64,000 bases of DNA, taken from JANXSS01 sp040385645. GTDB lineage: Bacteria; Pseudomonadota; Gammaproteobacteria; Burkholderiales; Burkholderiaceae_D. The stretch is from assembly GCA_040385645.1 (NCBI GenBank), contig JAZKGZ010000004.1, positions 1 to 64,000 of the forward strand. Direction: 5' to 3'. A program made the position numbers and the translations under genes. The notes under the pieces are model-generated. The model saw only the letters and a program-made list of their open reading frames with translations, did no database searches and was not told the origin of the DNA. Of the stretch, positions 27,268 through 36,365 are shown one piece after another. Each line of letters opens with the position of its first letter. Within the stretch, counting starts at the first letter, position 1.

Positions 27268-27537
27268 TTACTTGCGCAAGCCTAGTTTTTCGATCAACGA
27301 ACGGTAGCGCGTCGCATCTTTACCCTTGAGGTACGACAGCAAGCTTTTGCGGCGGTTGACCATCATGATCAAGCCGCGGCGCGAATGATGATCTTTCGCG
27401 TGTGCTTTGAAATGCCCGTTTAGCTCATTGATGCGAGCTGTCAGAAGCGCAACCTGCACTTCCGGTGATCCGGTATCATTTTGGCCGCGCGCATTGTCTG
27501 CGATGATGGCGGCCTTGTTTTCTTTTTCCATTACCAT
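27268..27537 (-). CDS. rpsO: 30S ribosomal protein S15
   Basis: Primary 16S rRNA-binding protein of the small-subunit platform. 89 residues with the conserved DTGSPEVQVALLTARINEL and HHSRRGLIMMVNRRKSLLSY segments. An in-frame ATG two codons in is possible, but AAAGGA upstream is better spaced for the ATG at 27537, which also gives the normal length. Confidence 0.98.
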   Translation of the reverse strand: MVMEKENKAAIIADNARGQNDTGSPEVQVALLTARINELNGHFKAHAKDHHSRRGLIMMVNRRKSLLSYLKGKDATRYRSLIEKLGLRK

Positions 27538-27648
27538 GGCGGATAGATCCTTTCACATGCGGTGTATCGAGCAACTAGCCGATAGGAAAAGCACCCGAAG
27601 CACCGTGAACTTACGATTAATTAAGTCGGTCGAAATGACCAACTGCGC

Positions 27649-27677
27649 ATTGTATCGGAAAACTCATGGCCATTCCA
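27649..27677 (-). promoter_or_regulatory. Candidate rpsO promoter
   Basis: On the minus strand TACAAT (27654-27649) is one mismatch from the -10 consensus and sits 17 bp from a poor -35 (TGGAAT, 27677-27672). The leader to rpsO would be about 105 nt. The weak -35 keeps confidence low. Confidence 0.4.
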
Positions 27678-27722
27678 TTCAAGTCTTACGTTAATCGTGC
27701 CGGTCGCTACCATCCCGGCGAA

Positions 27723-28259
27723 ATGTTCAGTCGTGGGAAGAGGTACGTTTTGCTCGCCATCGGTACGACACTGCTGAGTGGTTGCGCCGGCTTTGGTAGC
27801 CCGGCTCTGGTGCTGGGTGAGCCGGAGAGCGCAGTTGTTGCAAAACTGGGGCGGCCAACCCATGTTATCGAAGATGGCGACGCACGGATCCTCGAATATA
27901 TGACCGGCCCGTTTGGACAAACCACGCATTTGGCTAAAATCACCAGCGACGGGCGGCTGGCTTCTTACGAACAAGTGCTGACCACACAAAAGTTCGCGCA
28001 GATCGTTATCGGTGGCTCGACCAAGCCCGATGTGCTGCGACTGATCGGCACACCCAGTCAAACATCCTATCTGGATTTACCGAAGCTCGAAGTATGGTCC
28101 TATCCTTATTGGGAAAACCCGGTTTCGGATTCCATCATGCATGTTCATTTCGACCGCGCCGGGATCGTGCAAAAGTTGCTGAACGGCCCCGATCTGCGTC
28201 GGGATTCTGACCATGGTGCCATTAATTTGAACCAAAACATGCGCGGCTCGCTACTTTGA
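27723..28259 (+). CDS. Lipoprotein with two BamE/SmpA-like halves
   Basis: From the ATG at 27723 the protein (178 residues) has a lipoprotein signal: FSRGKR, a hydrophobic run, then LLSGC with the lipidated Cys at 21. The mature part looks like two related halves: one with GEPESAVVAKLGRPTHV then THLAKITSDGRLASYEQVL, the other with GSTKPDVLRLIGTPSQTSYL then SIMHVHFDRAGIVQK. Each half resembles the short BamE/SmpA fold (helix, G-x-P turn, then strands ending in hydrophobic-F/D-x-x-G). No close functional match is recognised; an outer-membrane role is inference. An in-frame ATG at 27666 would place 39 residues before the Cys, longer than usual. Confidence 0.75.
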   Translation: MFSRGKRYVLLAIGTTLLSGCAGFGSPALVLGEPESAVVAKLGRPTHVIEDGDARILEYMTGPFGQTTHLAKITSDGRLASYEQVLTTQKFAQIVIGGSTKPDVLRLIGTPSQTSYLDLPKLEVWSYPYWENPVSDSIMHVHFDRAGIVQKLLNGPDLRRDSDHGAINLNQNMRGSLL

Positions 28260-28298
28260 AACGCCACGGCTCGACTAGGTAAGTCTCCAAAGACACAT

Positions 28299-29837
28299 TC
28301 ACAACTGCGGACTCAAGCGTTCGATCTTGGAATGCAGCTTGTTCAAAGCGGCCAGATAAGCTTTTGCAGAGGCGACGACGATATCGAGGTCGGAGCCGAC
28401 ACCGTTGACGATGCGTCCGGCTTTCGATAAACGCATCGTTACCTCTCCCTGCGACTGCGTGCCCGTTGTAATGGCATTGACGGAAAAAAGCATCAGCTCC
28501 GAACCACTGCCAACTTTCGATTCGATTGCATTGACAATTGCATCGACCGGGCCATTTCCTTCGCTGGTACAGGCATGTTCTTTCCCGTCCATCGAAAAAA
28601 CGACACTGGCTTTGGGTTTTTCACCAGTTTCGGATTGTTGCGACAGAGAGACGAATCGAAAGTACTCGTTACCGTGCGCTTGCTCCTCGTCGGATACCAG
28701 CGCCATGATGTCTTCATCGAAAATTTCCGATTTACGGTCTGCCAGCTCCTTGAAGCGGGCAAACGCAGCGTTGACTTCGGCTTCGGTTTCGAGCGCAACA
28801 CCGAGGTCGTCGAGGCGCTGCTTGAATGCATTACGACCGGATAATTTTCCGAGAACAATTTTATTGGCAGCCCAACCTACGTCTTCGGCCCGCATAATTT
28901 CATAGGTGTCGCGTGCTTTCAATACGCCATCCTGATGAATACCGGAGGCATGGGCGAAAGCATTGGCACCAACGACTGCCTTGTTCGGTTGTACGGCGAA
29001 GCCGGTAATTTGCGACACCAATTTCGAAGCCGGCACGATTTGGGTCGCATCGATTCCGACATCGAGGTCGTAGTGGTTGCGCCGGGTACGCAAGGCCATC
29101 ACGATTTCTTCCAATGCCGTGTTGCCAGCGCGCTCGCCGAGGCCATTGATGGTGCATTCGATCTGACGGGCACCACCGATCATGACGCCGGCCAGAGAAT
29201 TGGCTACTGCCATGCCCAAGTCGTTATGGCAATGCACCGACCAAACGGCCTTATCGGAATTGGGAATGCGCTGACGCAGATCACGCAGGGTTGTGCCGAA
29301 CAATTCGGGCACGGCATAGCCGACCGTGTCGGGAAAATTGATCGTGGTCGCGCCCTCGGCAATCACTGCCTCGATCACCCGGCAAAGAAAATCGGGATCC
29401 GAACGGCTGCCGTCTTCCGGGCTGAATTCAACATCATCGGTAAATTGCCTGGCAAAACGCACCGATTGACATGCCTGCTGCAGTACTTGCTCGGGTGTCA
29501 TACGGAGCTTTTTTTCCATATGCAGAGCCGATGTGGCGATGAATGTGTGAATGCGCTTGCGCGCTGCCGGGGCCAGCGCTTCGGCAGCCCGCGCGATATC
29601 GCGCTCGTTGGCACGTGACAGAGAACACACGGTGGAATCTTTAATAACGTTAGCGATTGCACGGATCGATTCGAAGTCGCCCGGCGAGGCGGCAGCGAAA
29701 CCGGCTTCGATCACATCGACTTTCATGCGCTCGAGCTGCTTTGCAATACGCAGCTTTTCCTCGCGCGTCATCGATGCGCCAGGAGATTGTTCGCCATCGC
29801 GTAAAGTGGTATCGAAAATGATGAGTTTATCGGCCAT
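28299..29837 (-). CDS. leuA: 2-isopropylmalate synthase
   Basis: First committed enzyme of leucine biosynthesis, condensing acetyl-CoA with 2-ketoisovalerate. 512 residues: catalytic TIM barrel opening with IFDTTLRDGEQSPGASMTREE, metal-site HCHNDLGMAVANSLAG, and a C-terminal regulatory domain (about 390-512) for leucine feedback. AGGAG lies 6 nt before the ATG. A 311-nt upstream gap carries a promoter and a possible leucine-rich leader peptide. The leuCDB genes are not in this window. Confidence 0.97.
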   Translation of the reverse strand: MADKLIIFDTTLRDGEQSPGASMTREEKLRIAKQLERMKVDVIEAGFAAASPGDFESIRAIANVIKDSTVCSLSRANERDIARAAEALAPAARKRIHTFIATSALHMEKKLRMTPEQVLQQACQSVRFARQFTDDVEFSPEDGSRSDPDFLCRVIEAVIAEGATTINFPDTVGYAVPELFGTTLRDLRQRIPNSDKAVWSVHCHNDLGMAVANSLAGVMIGGARQIECTINGLGERAGNTALEEIVMALRTRRNHYDLDVGIDATQIVPASKLVSQITGFAVQPNKAVVGANAFAHASGIHQDGVLKARDTYEIMRAEDVGWAANKIVLGKLSGRNAFKQRLDDLGVALETEAEVNAAFARFKELADRKSEIFDEDIMALVSDEEQAHGNEYFRFVSLSQQSETGEKPKASVVFSMDGKEHACTSEGNGPVDAIVNAIESKVGSGSELMLFSVNAITTGTQSQGEVTMRLSKAGRIVNGVGSDLDIVVASAKAYLAALNKLHSKIERLSPQL

Positions 29838-29985
29838 ACTGTTCTCCTGGTGAACGTCAAATAATGCAGATACAAAATTGAAAATATTTACGTCGAAGCG
29901 AGCGCCGCATGGTTACCTGGCATTCTTGCATTTTAGCAAGAGCGCGGGTACAACGCGGCGAGAAGGGGAATTGAGTGTCTGCGCG

Positions 29986-30078
29986 CTAGCGCAGCAGGTG
30001 TAGAGCAGACAGGCGCAGTTGCAATCCCCGCAGCGGGGAAGCCTTTGACGAAAACGACGGAGCAATTATCGGGCGCAT
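29986..30078 (-). promoter_or_regulatory. Possible leuA leader peptide and attenuator region
   Basis: The 311-nt gap between pssA and leuA (29838-30148) holds no ordinary gene but a 30-codon minus-strand frame from ATG 30078 to TAG 29986. Seven of its 30 residues are leucine, crowded in the second half (codons 16, 19, 21, 23, 26, 28, 29; end LSALHLLR). The stop codon falls in the loop of a hairpin CTGCGC-TAGC-GCGCAG, and GTCTGC inside the frame could instead pair with GCAGAC beyond the stop, so two alternative structures are possible. Against it: no Shine-Dalgarno site precedes the ATG, and no U-run terminator was found before leuA. Confidence 0.38.
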
Positions 30079-30085
30079 GGCGAAA

Positions 30086-30114
30086 ACTATAAGCGGATTC
30101 TGCAAAAAGCGCAA
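30086..30114 (-). promoter_or_regulatory. Candidate leuA promoter
   Basis: On the minus strand TTGCGC (30114-30109) and TATAGT (30091-30086) are separated by exactly 17 bp. The predicted start is within a few bases of the leader ATG at 30078, leaving about 240 nt of leader before leuA. It lies downstream of the pssA stop. Confidence 0.5.
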
Positions 30115-30148
30115 CCGACCCTAGATTCGCGCGATCCGGTGCCGGGAT

Positions 30149-31045
30149 TTACTGTAAATCAGGGCCGTCGGGTTTAGTTTGAACGATGCTAACCGGTTTG
30201 CCTTTTCCCATACGCCAGAAAAAAACACCATAACCGGATAAGCCATACACCACAAACAGTCCAAACAGCACCTTTGGTGGATCGCTGGAGACAGCGACGA
30301 ATGCCAATACGATCAAAAAGATGGCAATAAAGGGAACCGACTTCCTGAAATTGACTTGCTTGAAACTGTAAAACGGTACGTTCGAGACCATTGTCAGGCC
30401 GGCATAGACGGTAATACCCCAGGCAATCCAACGCCATTGACCACCACCGAAACCGAGATCGTCCATCAGCCATATGAAGCCTGCGACCAGCGCGGCTGCA
30501 GCCGGACTGGGCAAACCCTGGAAATATCGTTTATCGACGACGCCGATGTTGGTGTTGAACCGCGCCAGACGCAACGCCGCCCCAGCGCAATAGACGAATG
30601 CCGCAAGCCAGCCCAGCTTACCGAGCCCACGCAGCGCCCAGGCATACATCACCAACGCAGGTGCAACGCCGAACGACACCATGTCGGAGAGACTGTCGTA
30701 TTGCGCACCGAACTCGCTTTGGGTATTGGTCAGACGGGCGACACGACCGTCTACAGCATCGAGCACCATCGCCGCAAAAATGGCAATCGACGCGTGATCG
30801 AACTTCAGATTCATGGCCATGACGATTGCGTAGAAGCCGCAGAATAGCGCCGCCGTTGTAAAGGCGTTAGGCAACAGGTAAATCCCACGACGTCGTGGGC
30901 TGGCATGGGTAAGGTGGTGCTCAGCATCGTCTTGATCGTGGTCTCGATCGTCGATCTCGACATTGCTGGGCGAATGCTTTTTGTCTCGAAGCGCGCTCGC
31001 CAAGCTGAGCTTACGTCTGCCTTTGCGGCGATTGAAAGTGCCCAT
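30149..31045 (-). CDS. pssA: CDP-diacylglycerol-serine O-phosphatidyltransferase
   Basis: Membrane enzyme that makes phosphatidylserine from CDP-diacylglycerol and serine. 298 residues; a charged cytoplasmic lead of about 50 residues, rich in Asp/His (DDRDHDQDDAEHHLTH), precedes the multi-helix CDP-alcohol phosphatidyltransferase domain. The family motif DG-x2-AR-x8-G-x3-D-x3-D is present as DGRVARL...EFGAQYDSLSD. Nine bases downstream of psd, the next enzyme in phosphatidylethanolamine synthesis, so the two form an operon in the order psd-pssA. Confidence 0.95.
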   Translation of the reverse strand: MGTFNRRKGRRKLSLASALRDKKHSPSNVEIDDRDHDQDDAEHHLTHASPRRRGIYLLPNAFTTAALFCGFYAIVMAMNLKFDHASIAIFAAMVLDAVDGRVARLTNTQSEFGAQYDSLSDMVSFGVAPALVMYAWALRGLGKLGWLAAFVYCAGAALRLARFNTNIGVVDKRYFQGLPSPAAAALVAGFIWLMDDLGFGGGQWRWIAWGITVYAGLTMVSNVPFYSFKQVNFRKSVPFIAIFLIVLAFVAVSSDPPKVLFGLFVVYGLSGYGVFFWRMGKGKPVSIVQTKPDGPDLQ

Positions 31046-31054
31046 GCGTATCGC

Positions 31055-31693
31055 TTACAGCTCGGCCAAAATCGTCTCGGTCGCCGATACCCTGTCGCCG
31101 ACGACTACCAACGGCCTAGCCGTCAATGGCAAATACACGTCTACACGTGAACCGAAACGGATAAAACCGTAACGCTGACCACGGGTAAGGGTATCGCCTG
31201 GCCTGACGTGGCAGAGAATGCGACGTGCAATCAATCCGGCAATCTGGACGAAAGTAACGATTTGGCCATTGGCGCGCGTGACCACGACGGCGTTGCGCTC
31301 ATTTTCTACCGACGCCTTATCGAGATCGGCGTTGACAAATTTCCCAGGAAAGTACTGTACGGTGTTGACTTTGCCATCGACCGGCGACCGGTTCGAATGA
31401 ACATTGAATACATTCATAAACACGCTAATTTTCAACGCTACCCGGCCGGCATGCGGATCCTGGGTTTTTTCCACCACGACGATGCGGCCGTCGGCTGGCG
31501 ATAAAAGCGCATTCGCCTGGGTCGGAATTTCGCGCGGTGGATCACGAAAAAATTGCAATAGGAACACAGCGATGATCCATACAGGAATCGACCACGCAGG
31601 CGATATCGCTGTCACGACCGAGGCGATTACCACGGCAATCGCTAGAAAAGACCAGCCCTCTCGCGCAATAATTGGATGAGGATAGTGATTCAA
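31055..31693 (-). CDS. psd: Phosphatidylserine decarboxylase proenzyme (short type)
   Basis: Converts phosphatidylserine to phosphatidylethanolamine. The 212-residue short form cleaves itself between Gly181 and Ser182 (RFGSR), turning Ser182 into the pyruvoyl group. An N-terminal hydrophobic segment (about 13-48) anchors it. The chosen start is the TTG at 31693, preceded by GGAG at a 5-nt spacing and opening the family-typical NHYPHPIIAREGW; the frame is open to 31741, which would add 16 unrelated residues. Confidence 0.93.
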   Translation of the reverse strand: MNHYPHPIIAREGWSFLAIAVVIASVVTAISPAWSIPVWIIAVFLLQFFRDPPREIPTQANALLSPADGRIVVVEKTQDPHAGRVALKISVFMNVFNVHSNRSPVDGKVNTVQYFPGKFVNADLDKASVENERNAVVVTRANGQIVTFVQIAGLIARRILCHVRPGDTLTRGQRYGFIRFGSRVDVYLPLTARPLVVVGDRVSATETILAEL

Positions 31694-31781
31694 ATGTACT
31701 CCGATCGTAAATGGGGCGATTGGCTGGCAATGGAGAATCAAAGCGATGTCATTCTAGTCGAGCGCCGGAAAAATTTAGACA

Positions 31782-32510
31782 TTACTTAAAAAGGATTTTT
31801 GCAACCAACCGCATGTGCAAGACGGTTTCACCAGGCTCGAAGCTTGGCTCCTCGACGGTATTTTGCATGTCACCGGCCCGCATACTCGCTGCACTTGCGG
31901 CTGCGTGTAGCGATCGTGGTGCCTCGCTAGCGGCATTGTCGAGGTCTACCGAAACGATGGTAGCCTCGCTCGCCGAACGCCCCATTGCTTTAGCAATCGA
32001 GGCAATACGTTCTGTCAGATGCCGATAAGCGGCTGCGATGCGTTGTTCGTCGAGATTTTTCTGGGTTGCCTCGGAAAGACCAAAATTGAGGCTGCTCAGC
32101 GCCAGGGTGCGCTGAGTCGCTGCGACTAACTTGGGCAGGCCCGCCAACTTTTTTGTCGTGACATTGAGGTGCTGTCCGACGCGCCATGCTACCGGTTGCG
32201 GATTGCGTGTGCCGCCGGCCACGGCACCATCCGGATAAACCGGAAATGTGTAGTACCCACGGGTTTTTAATTGTGCAGAGGAATCTTCACGCCTGACGAT
32301 CTCCATGCCCTGTTTCATTTTCGCATTCACTTTCGATGCGGCGACGCCCTTGTCCTTATCTTGCTCTTCGACCAAAAGCGTCAGTAACACTTCGTCGTTG
32401 GCGTGCCTGACTTCGCCTTGAGCCGGCACTAGCACTTGGGTACCGACGGCTGAAATCTGCGCCAACGCACTCGTCGACCATAAAAAGAGAACGGTCAGAA
32501 ACCATCGCAT
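31782..32510 (-). CDS. SIMPL-domain (DUF541) periplasmic protein
   Basis: A 242-residue exported protein: signal peptide RWFLTVLFLWSTSALA with cleavage before Gln, then a SIMPL/DUF541 domain (VPAQGEVRHANDEVLLTLLV; TRGYYTFPVYP; LSSLNFGLSEATQKNLDEQRI). Function of the family is not settled; members lie in the periplasm or outer membrane. A C-terminal segment with AAASAASMRAG and the predicted strand ETVLHMRLVAKILFK ends the protein. I start at the ATG 32510 because it opens a clean signal peptide; 32528 is six codons upstream. Between ilvC and psd, with no clear operon link. Confidence 0.83.
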   Translation of the reverse strand: MRWFLTVLFLWSTSALAQISAVGTQVLVPAQGEVRHANDEVLLTLLVEEQDKDKGVAASKVNAKMKQGMEIVRREDSSAQLKTRGYYTFPVYPDGAVAGGTRNPQPVAWRVGQHLNVTTKKLAGLPKLVAATQRTLALSSLNFGLSEATQKNLDEQRIAAAYRHLTERIASIAKAMGRSASEATIVSVDLDNAASEAPRSLHAAASAASMRAGDMQNTVEEPSFEPGETVLHMRLVAKILFK

Positions 32511-32630
32511 GGTAGTGCTGCTGATCACAAGAAGCCTCGCGAAGAAGGTAGGAAGACCACATCGGAAGGTTGCTAGTGTAACGTGACGATCCTAAGCCCA
32601 TGCACGTTTGCAATTTCGCAACCCGACGAG

Positions 32631-32654
32631 TAAAAAAGCGGCGCAAGCGCCGCC
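32631..32654 (-). terminator. Rho-independent terminator of ilvC
   Basis: On the minus strand GCGGCG and CGCCGC (32653-32638) form a strong GC stem around a four-base loop, followed by TTTTTTA. It is 23 nt past the ilvC stop and marks the end of the ilvBHC unit. Confidence 0.9.
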
Positions 32655-32676
32655 TTGTAGAGCATTACCGATTGCC

Positions 32677-33693
32677 CTAGTTCTTGGACTGATCGACCAT
32701 TTTGTTTTTCGAAATCCAAGGCATCATCGCGCGCAGTCGGGCACCCACTTCTTCGATCTGGTGCTCGCTGGTCAAGCGACGCCGTGAAATCAGCGTCGGT
32801 GCGCCGGCACGATTTTCCAAAATAAAGTTTTTTGCATATTCGCCGGTCTGAATGTCTTTCAGACACTGACGCATGGCGTTTTTGGTATCTTCCGTGACAA
32901 CCCGTGGGCCGGTCACATATTCACCGTATTCAGCGTTGTTGGAAATGGAGTAATTCATGTTGGCGATGCCGCCCTCGTAAATCAGGTCGACGATCAGTTT
33001 CAACTCATGCAGGCACTCGAAATACGCCATCTCTGGCGCATAACCGGCCTCGACCAGTGTTTCGAAACCGGCTTTGATCAGCTCGACGGTACCACCGCAC
33101 AGCACAGCCTGCTCGCCGAACAAATCGGTTTCGGTTTCTTCGCGGAAGTTGGTTTCGATGATCCCTGCCCGACCGCCGCCGTTCGCCATGGCATAAGACA
33201 AAGCGATATCGCGTGCCACACCGGATTTATCCTGGTAAATGGCGATCAGGTGTGGCACGCCGCCACCTTGGGTGTAGGTTGCACGTACCGTATGACCCGG
33301 CGCTTTCGGCGCGATCATAATTACATCCAAATCTGCGCGCGGCACTACTTGCCCATAATGGACGTTGAAGCCATGAGCAAAAGCGAGTACCGCGCCTTGT
33401 TTTGCATGCGGGGCGATATTGTCGTTATAGACTTGGGCGATATTTTCGTCCGGAAGCAAAATCATGATGACATCGGCAGCAGCTACCGCTTCGTTGACTT
33501 CAGCCACGTTCAACCCGGCATTCTTGACTTTATCCCACGAAGCGCCGCCTTTGCGCAGCCCGACCGTAACCTTGCAACCGGAATCGTTCAGGTTCTGGGC
33601 ATGCGCATGGCCCTGCGAGCCGTAACCGATGATGGCGACATTCTTGCCTTTGATGAGGGAGAGGTCGCAGTCTTTGTCGTAAAACACTTTCAT
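32677..33693 (-). CDS. ilvC: Ketol-acid reductoisomerase
   Basis: Second common step of valine, leucine and isoleucine synthesis: isomerises and reduces acetolactate or acetohydroxybutyrate with NADPH and magnesium. 338 residues (class I), with the dinucleotide motif IGYGSQGHAHAQNL near residue 24, the metal-binding DLFGEQAVLCGG region and ECLHELKLIVDLIYEGG. Located 115 nt after ilvH and followed by a strong terminator. Confidence 0.98.
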   Translation of the reverse strand: MKVFYDKDCDLSLIKGKNVAIIGYGSQGHAHAQNLNDSGCKVTVGLRKGGASWDKVKNAGLNVAEVNEAVAAADVIMILLPDENIAQVYNDNIAPHAKQGAVLAFAHGFNVHYGQVVPRADLDVIMIAPKAPGHTVRATYTQGGGVPHLIAIYQDKSGVARDIALSYAMANGGGRAGIIETNFREETETDLFGEQAVLCGGTVELIKAGFETLVEAGYAPEMAYFECLHELKLIVDLIYEGGIANMNYSISNNAEYGEYVTGPRVVTEDTKNAMRQCLKDIQTGEYAKNFILENRAGAPTLISRRRLTSEHQIEEVGARLRAMMPWISKNKMVDQSKN

Positions 33694-33808
33694 GATTATC
33701 CTAAATAATTGTTGATGACTAGTTTCGATTGCCGGGCGCTGAACGACGAACCGTGCATTGGCTTACCGCTTAATATTCTTCGCTTGATATCTCTCATTAC
33801 GAGGCAGC

Positions 33809-34300
33809 TCAGACCTTCAGGATTCTTTCCCCGCGCCCGATCCCGGAGCCGCCGGTTCGGACCGTTTCCAAAATCGACGCACGATCGATGGAATCGATAA
33901 ATGCATCGAGCTTCATCTTGTTACCTGTGAGTTCGAGCGTGTAAGTCTTTTCGGTGACGTCGATGATGCGTCCCCGAAAGATATCGGCAGTGCGCTTCAT
34001 TTCTTCCCGCTCTTTGCCCACTGCGCGAACCTTGATCAACATCAGCTCACGCTCGATGTGCGCACCCTCGGTAAGATCGACGACCTTTACAACTTCGATC
34101 AGCCGGTTCAAATGCTTGGTGATCTGCTCGATCACATCGTCCGAGCCGCTGGTGACAATCGTCATGCGGGAAAGCGTGGCATCCTCGGTCGGTGCAACGG
34201 TGAGCGTTTCGATATTGTAGCCACGCGCGGAAAAAAGCCCGACGACTCGGGAGAGCGCACCCGCTTCGTTTTCCAGTAATACAGAGACGATATGGCGCAT
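33809..34300 (-). CDS. ilvH: Acetolactate synthase small (regulatory) subunit
   Basis: Regulatory partner of IlvB, conferring valine feedback inhibition. 163 residues from the ATG at 34300 (MRHIVSVLLENEAGALSRVV): an N-terminal ACT domain (about 1-75) and a C-terminal regulatory domain. The open frame extends upstream to 34570 inside ilvB, but that part is a shadow frame; the chosen start lies 2 bases after the ilvB stop. Confidence 0.97.
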   Translation of the reverse strand: MRHIVSVLLENEAGALSRVVGLFSARGYNIETLTVAPTEDATLSRMTIVTSGSDDVIEQITKHLNRLIEVVKVVDLTEGAHIERELMLIKVRAVGKEREEMKRTADIFRGRIIDVTEKTYTLELTGNKMKLDAFIDSIDRASILETVRTGGSGIGRGERILKV

Positions 34301-34302
34301 GA

Positions 34303-36045
34303 TTATAAATCCTCCGAGCCGAGCAACATTTCTGACAAACCCTTGCCGGCCTTTACCATCGGCCAGACGTTCTCGGTCTGATCGGTGATGAAATTCATGA
34401 ACACCAACCGGTCTTTCATGGCGAAGGCTTCTTTCAGTGCGCCGTCGACATCGCGCGGGTCGTCGATCTTCATGCCGACATGGCCAAAGGATTCTGCCAG
34501 CAGGGAAAAATCGGGTAGCGAATCCATGTACGACTCCGAATAGCGGGAGCCGTAATCGATCTGCTGCCATTGCCGAACCATGCCGAGAAAACGGTTATTG
34601 AGTAAAATGATTTTCGGCGTCAGATGGTATTGCTTGCAGGTAGCCAGTTCCTGGATACACATCTGGATCGATGCTTCGCCAGTGATGCAGGCGACGGTCG
34701 AGCCCGGGTTTGCCATCTGCACACCCATCGCGTAGGGCAATCCGACGCCCATCGTACCCAGACCGCCTGAATTGATCCAGCGACGTGGCTTGTCGAAACC
34801 GTAGTACTGCGCTGCCCACATCTGATGTTGACCTACGTCCGAGGTGATGAATGCATCGCCCCCCGTGACTTCCCACACTTTCTGCACCACCGATTGCGGC
34901 TTGATCATGGTGTCGGAAGGAAGGTATTTCAGGCACTCGCGTGCACGCCATTCACCGATCTGCTGCCACCACGCTGCCAGGGCAGCAGTATTCGGTTTGG
35001 CTTGGCTGGCTTCGATCTGCGCCAGCATTTCCACTAGCACTTCCTTGACGTTGCCGACGATCGGGACATCGACCCGCACCCGTTTGGAAATCGAGGACGG
35101 ATCGATATCGATATGAATGATCTTGCGCGGCACTGACGAGAAATGCTTCGGGTTGCCAATGACGCGGTCGTCGAAGCGGGCACCGATGGCGATGAGCACA
35201 TCGCAATTCTGCATCGCCATGTTGGCTTCGTAGGTGCCGTGCATGCCGGGCATACCGACAAATTTTTCGCTTGAAGAGCGATAAGCGCCCAACCCCATCA
35301 AAGTATTGGTAATCGGAAAACCGAGCATATCGACCAGACGATTCAGCTCCGGCGAAGCATTGGCGAGAATCGCACCACCGCCGGCGTATACCATCGGCCG
35401 CTCGGCTGCCAGCAGCAATTGCACGGCCTTGCGAATCTGGCCGGAATGACCTTTTTCGACCGGCTTGTACGAGCGCATTTCCACGGTTTTAGGGTAAGCG
35501 TAGAAGCACTTGTGCATCGTGATATCTTTGGGGATGTCTACTAACACCGGACCGGGGCGACCTGTGGTCGCGATGTAAAACGCTTTTTTGACAGTCTCGG
35601 CGAGATCTTTGACGTTCTTCACCAAAAAATTATGCTTCACACAAGGTCTGGTGATACCGACGGTGTCGCATTCTTGAAAAGCATCCTGACCGATTGCATG
35701 GGAGGGTACCTGCCCGGAAATCACCACCATGGGAATCGAATCCATGTAAGCCGTGGCGAGCCCGGTGATTGCATTGGTCACACCGGGGCCGGAGGTCACT
35801 AAAGCGACACCAACCTTGGTTGAGCTGCGAGAATAGGCGTCGGCTGCATGAACTGCCGCTTGCTCGTGGCGCACTAATACGTGCTGGAACTTGTCCTGAT
35901 TGAAAATCGCGTCGTAAATGTAGAGGACCGCGCCGCCGGGATAACCGAATACATGCTCGACACCCTCCTCAGCAAGGCAGCGTACGAGGATTTCGGCACC
36001 GGTAATTTCATTTGACACATCTGGTGAAGATAAAACGGTATTCAT
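34303..36045 (-). CDS. ilvB: Acetolactate synthase large subunit
   Basis: Thiamine diphosphate enzyme condensing pyruvate with pyruvate or 2-ketobutyrate. 580 residues: Pyr domain with GYPGGAVLYIYD and the cofactor-activating Glu in RHEQAAVHAADAY, a central FAD-type domain, and the PP domain. The usual GDG of the ThDP motif reads TGEASIQMCIQEL here, with LLNNRFLGMVRQWQ following. AAGGA is 8 nt before the ATG. The 518-nt region upstream carries a candidate promoter and inverted repeats shared with the divergent sigma gene. Confidence 0.97.
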   Translation of the reverse strand: MNTVLSSPDVSNEITGAEILVRCLAEEGVEHVFGYPGGAVLYIYDAIFNQDKFQHVLVRHEQAAVHAADAYSRSSTKVGVALVTSGPGVTNAITGLATAYMDSIPMVVISGQVPSHAIGQDAFQECDTVGITRPCVKHNFLVKNVKDLAETVKKAFYIATTGRPGPVLVDIPKDITMHKCFYAYPKTVEMRSYKPVEKGHSGQIRKAVQLLLAAERPMVYAGGGAILANASPELNRLVDMLGFPITNTLMGLGAYRSSSEKFVGMPGMHGTYEANMAMQNCDVLIAIGARFDDRVIGNPKHFSSVPRKIIHIDIDPSSISKRVRVDVPIVGNVKEVLVEMLAQIEASQAKPNTAALAAWWQQIGEWRARECLKYLPSDTMIKPQSVVQKVWEVTGGDAFITSDVGQHQMWAAQYYGFDKPRRWINSGGLGTMGVGLPYAMGVQMANPGSTVACITGEASIQMCIQELATCKQYHLTPKIILLNNRFLGMVRQWQQIDYGSRYSESYMDSLPDFSLLAESFGHVGMKIDDPRDVDGALKEAFAMKDRLVFMNFITDQTENVWPMVKAGKGLSEMLLGSEDL

Positions 36046-36365
36046 GTTGCATTCCTTTCAAGGTCCATTGGAAATTGATCGGATGCTCATTCCTGGCGAA
36101 ATCAGTGTGTGCAGCAGCAGCTAGTGGCGTCCCTTTTGTCCGCGGCGACATCATGTAGCGAATCATCCGTAGATAATCTTTTAGCATGACACCGAATGCG
36201 ACGCGTTCGGCCAAGATGACAGCTACGACACCTCTGGTTCCTCGCGCTTGTGGCGCGGGTCAGAGCAAACAGCTTTAAGCGATAAAAGCGCGTTTCACCG
36301 GCTAGGGCATTCTGCGCCGTAGCAGGCCAAACATTTAATTCCCACGCTGTGGCGCAGGGCCGCAT

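Noticed and set aside
33809..34570. Extended N-terminus of the ilvH frame up to 34570.
   Set aside because: The extra 90 residues lie inside ilvB on the same strand and resemble a shadow frame; the ATG at 34300 gives the normal small subunit.
36008..36214. Frame in the ilvB leader that could be read as a leader peptide (LKDYLRMIRYMM...).
   Set aside because: It runs into ilvB in another frame, is not enriched in Ile, Val or Leu codons in a block, and has no attenuator stems beside it.
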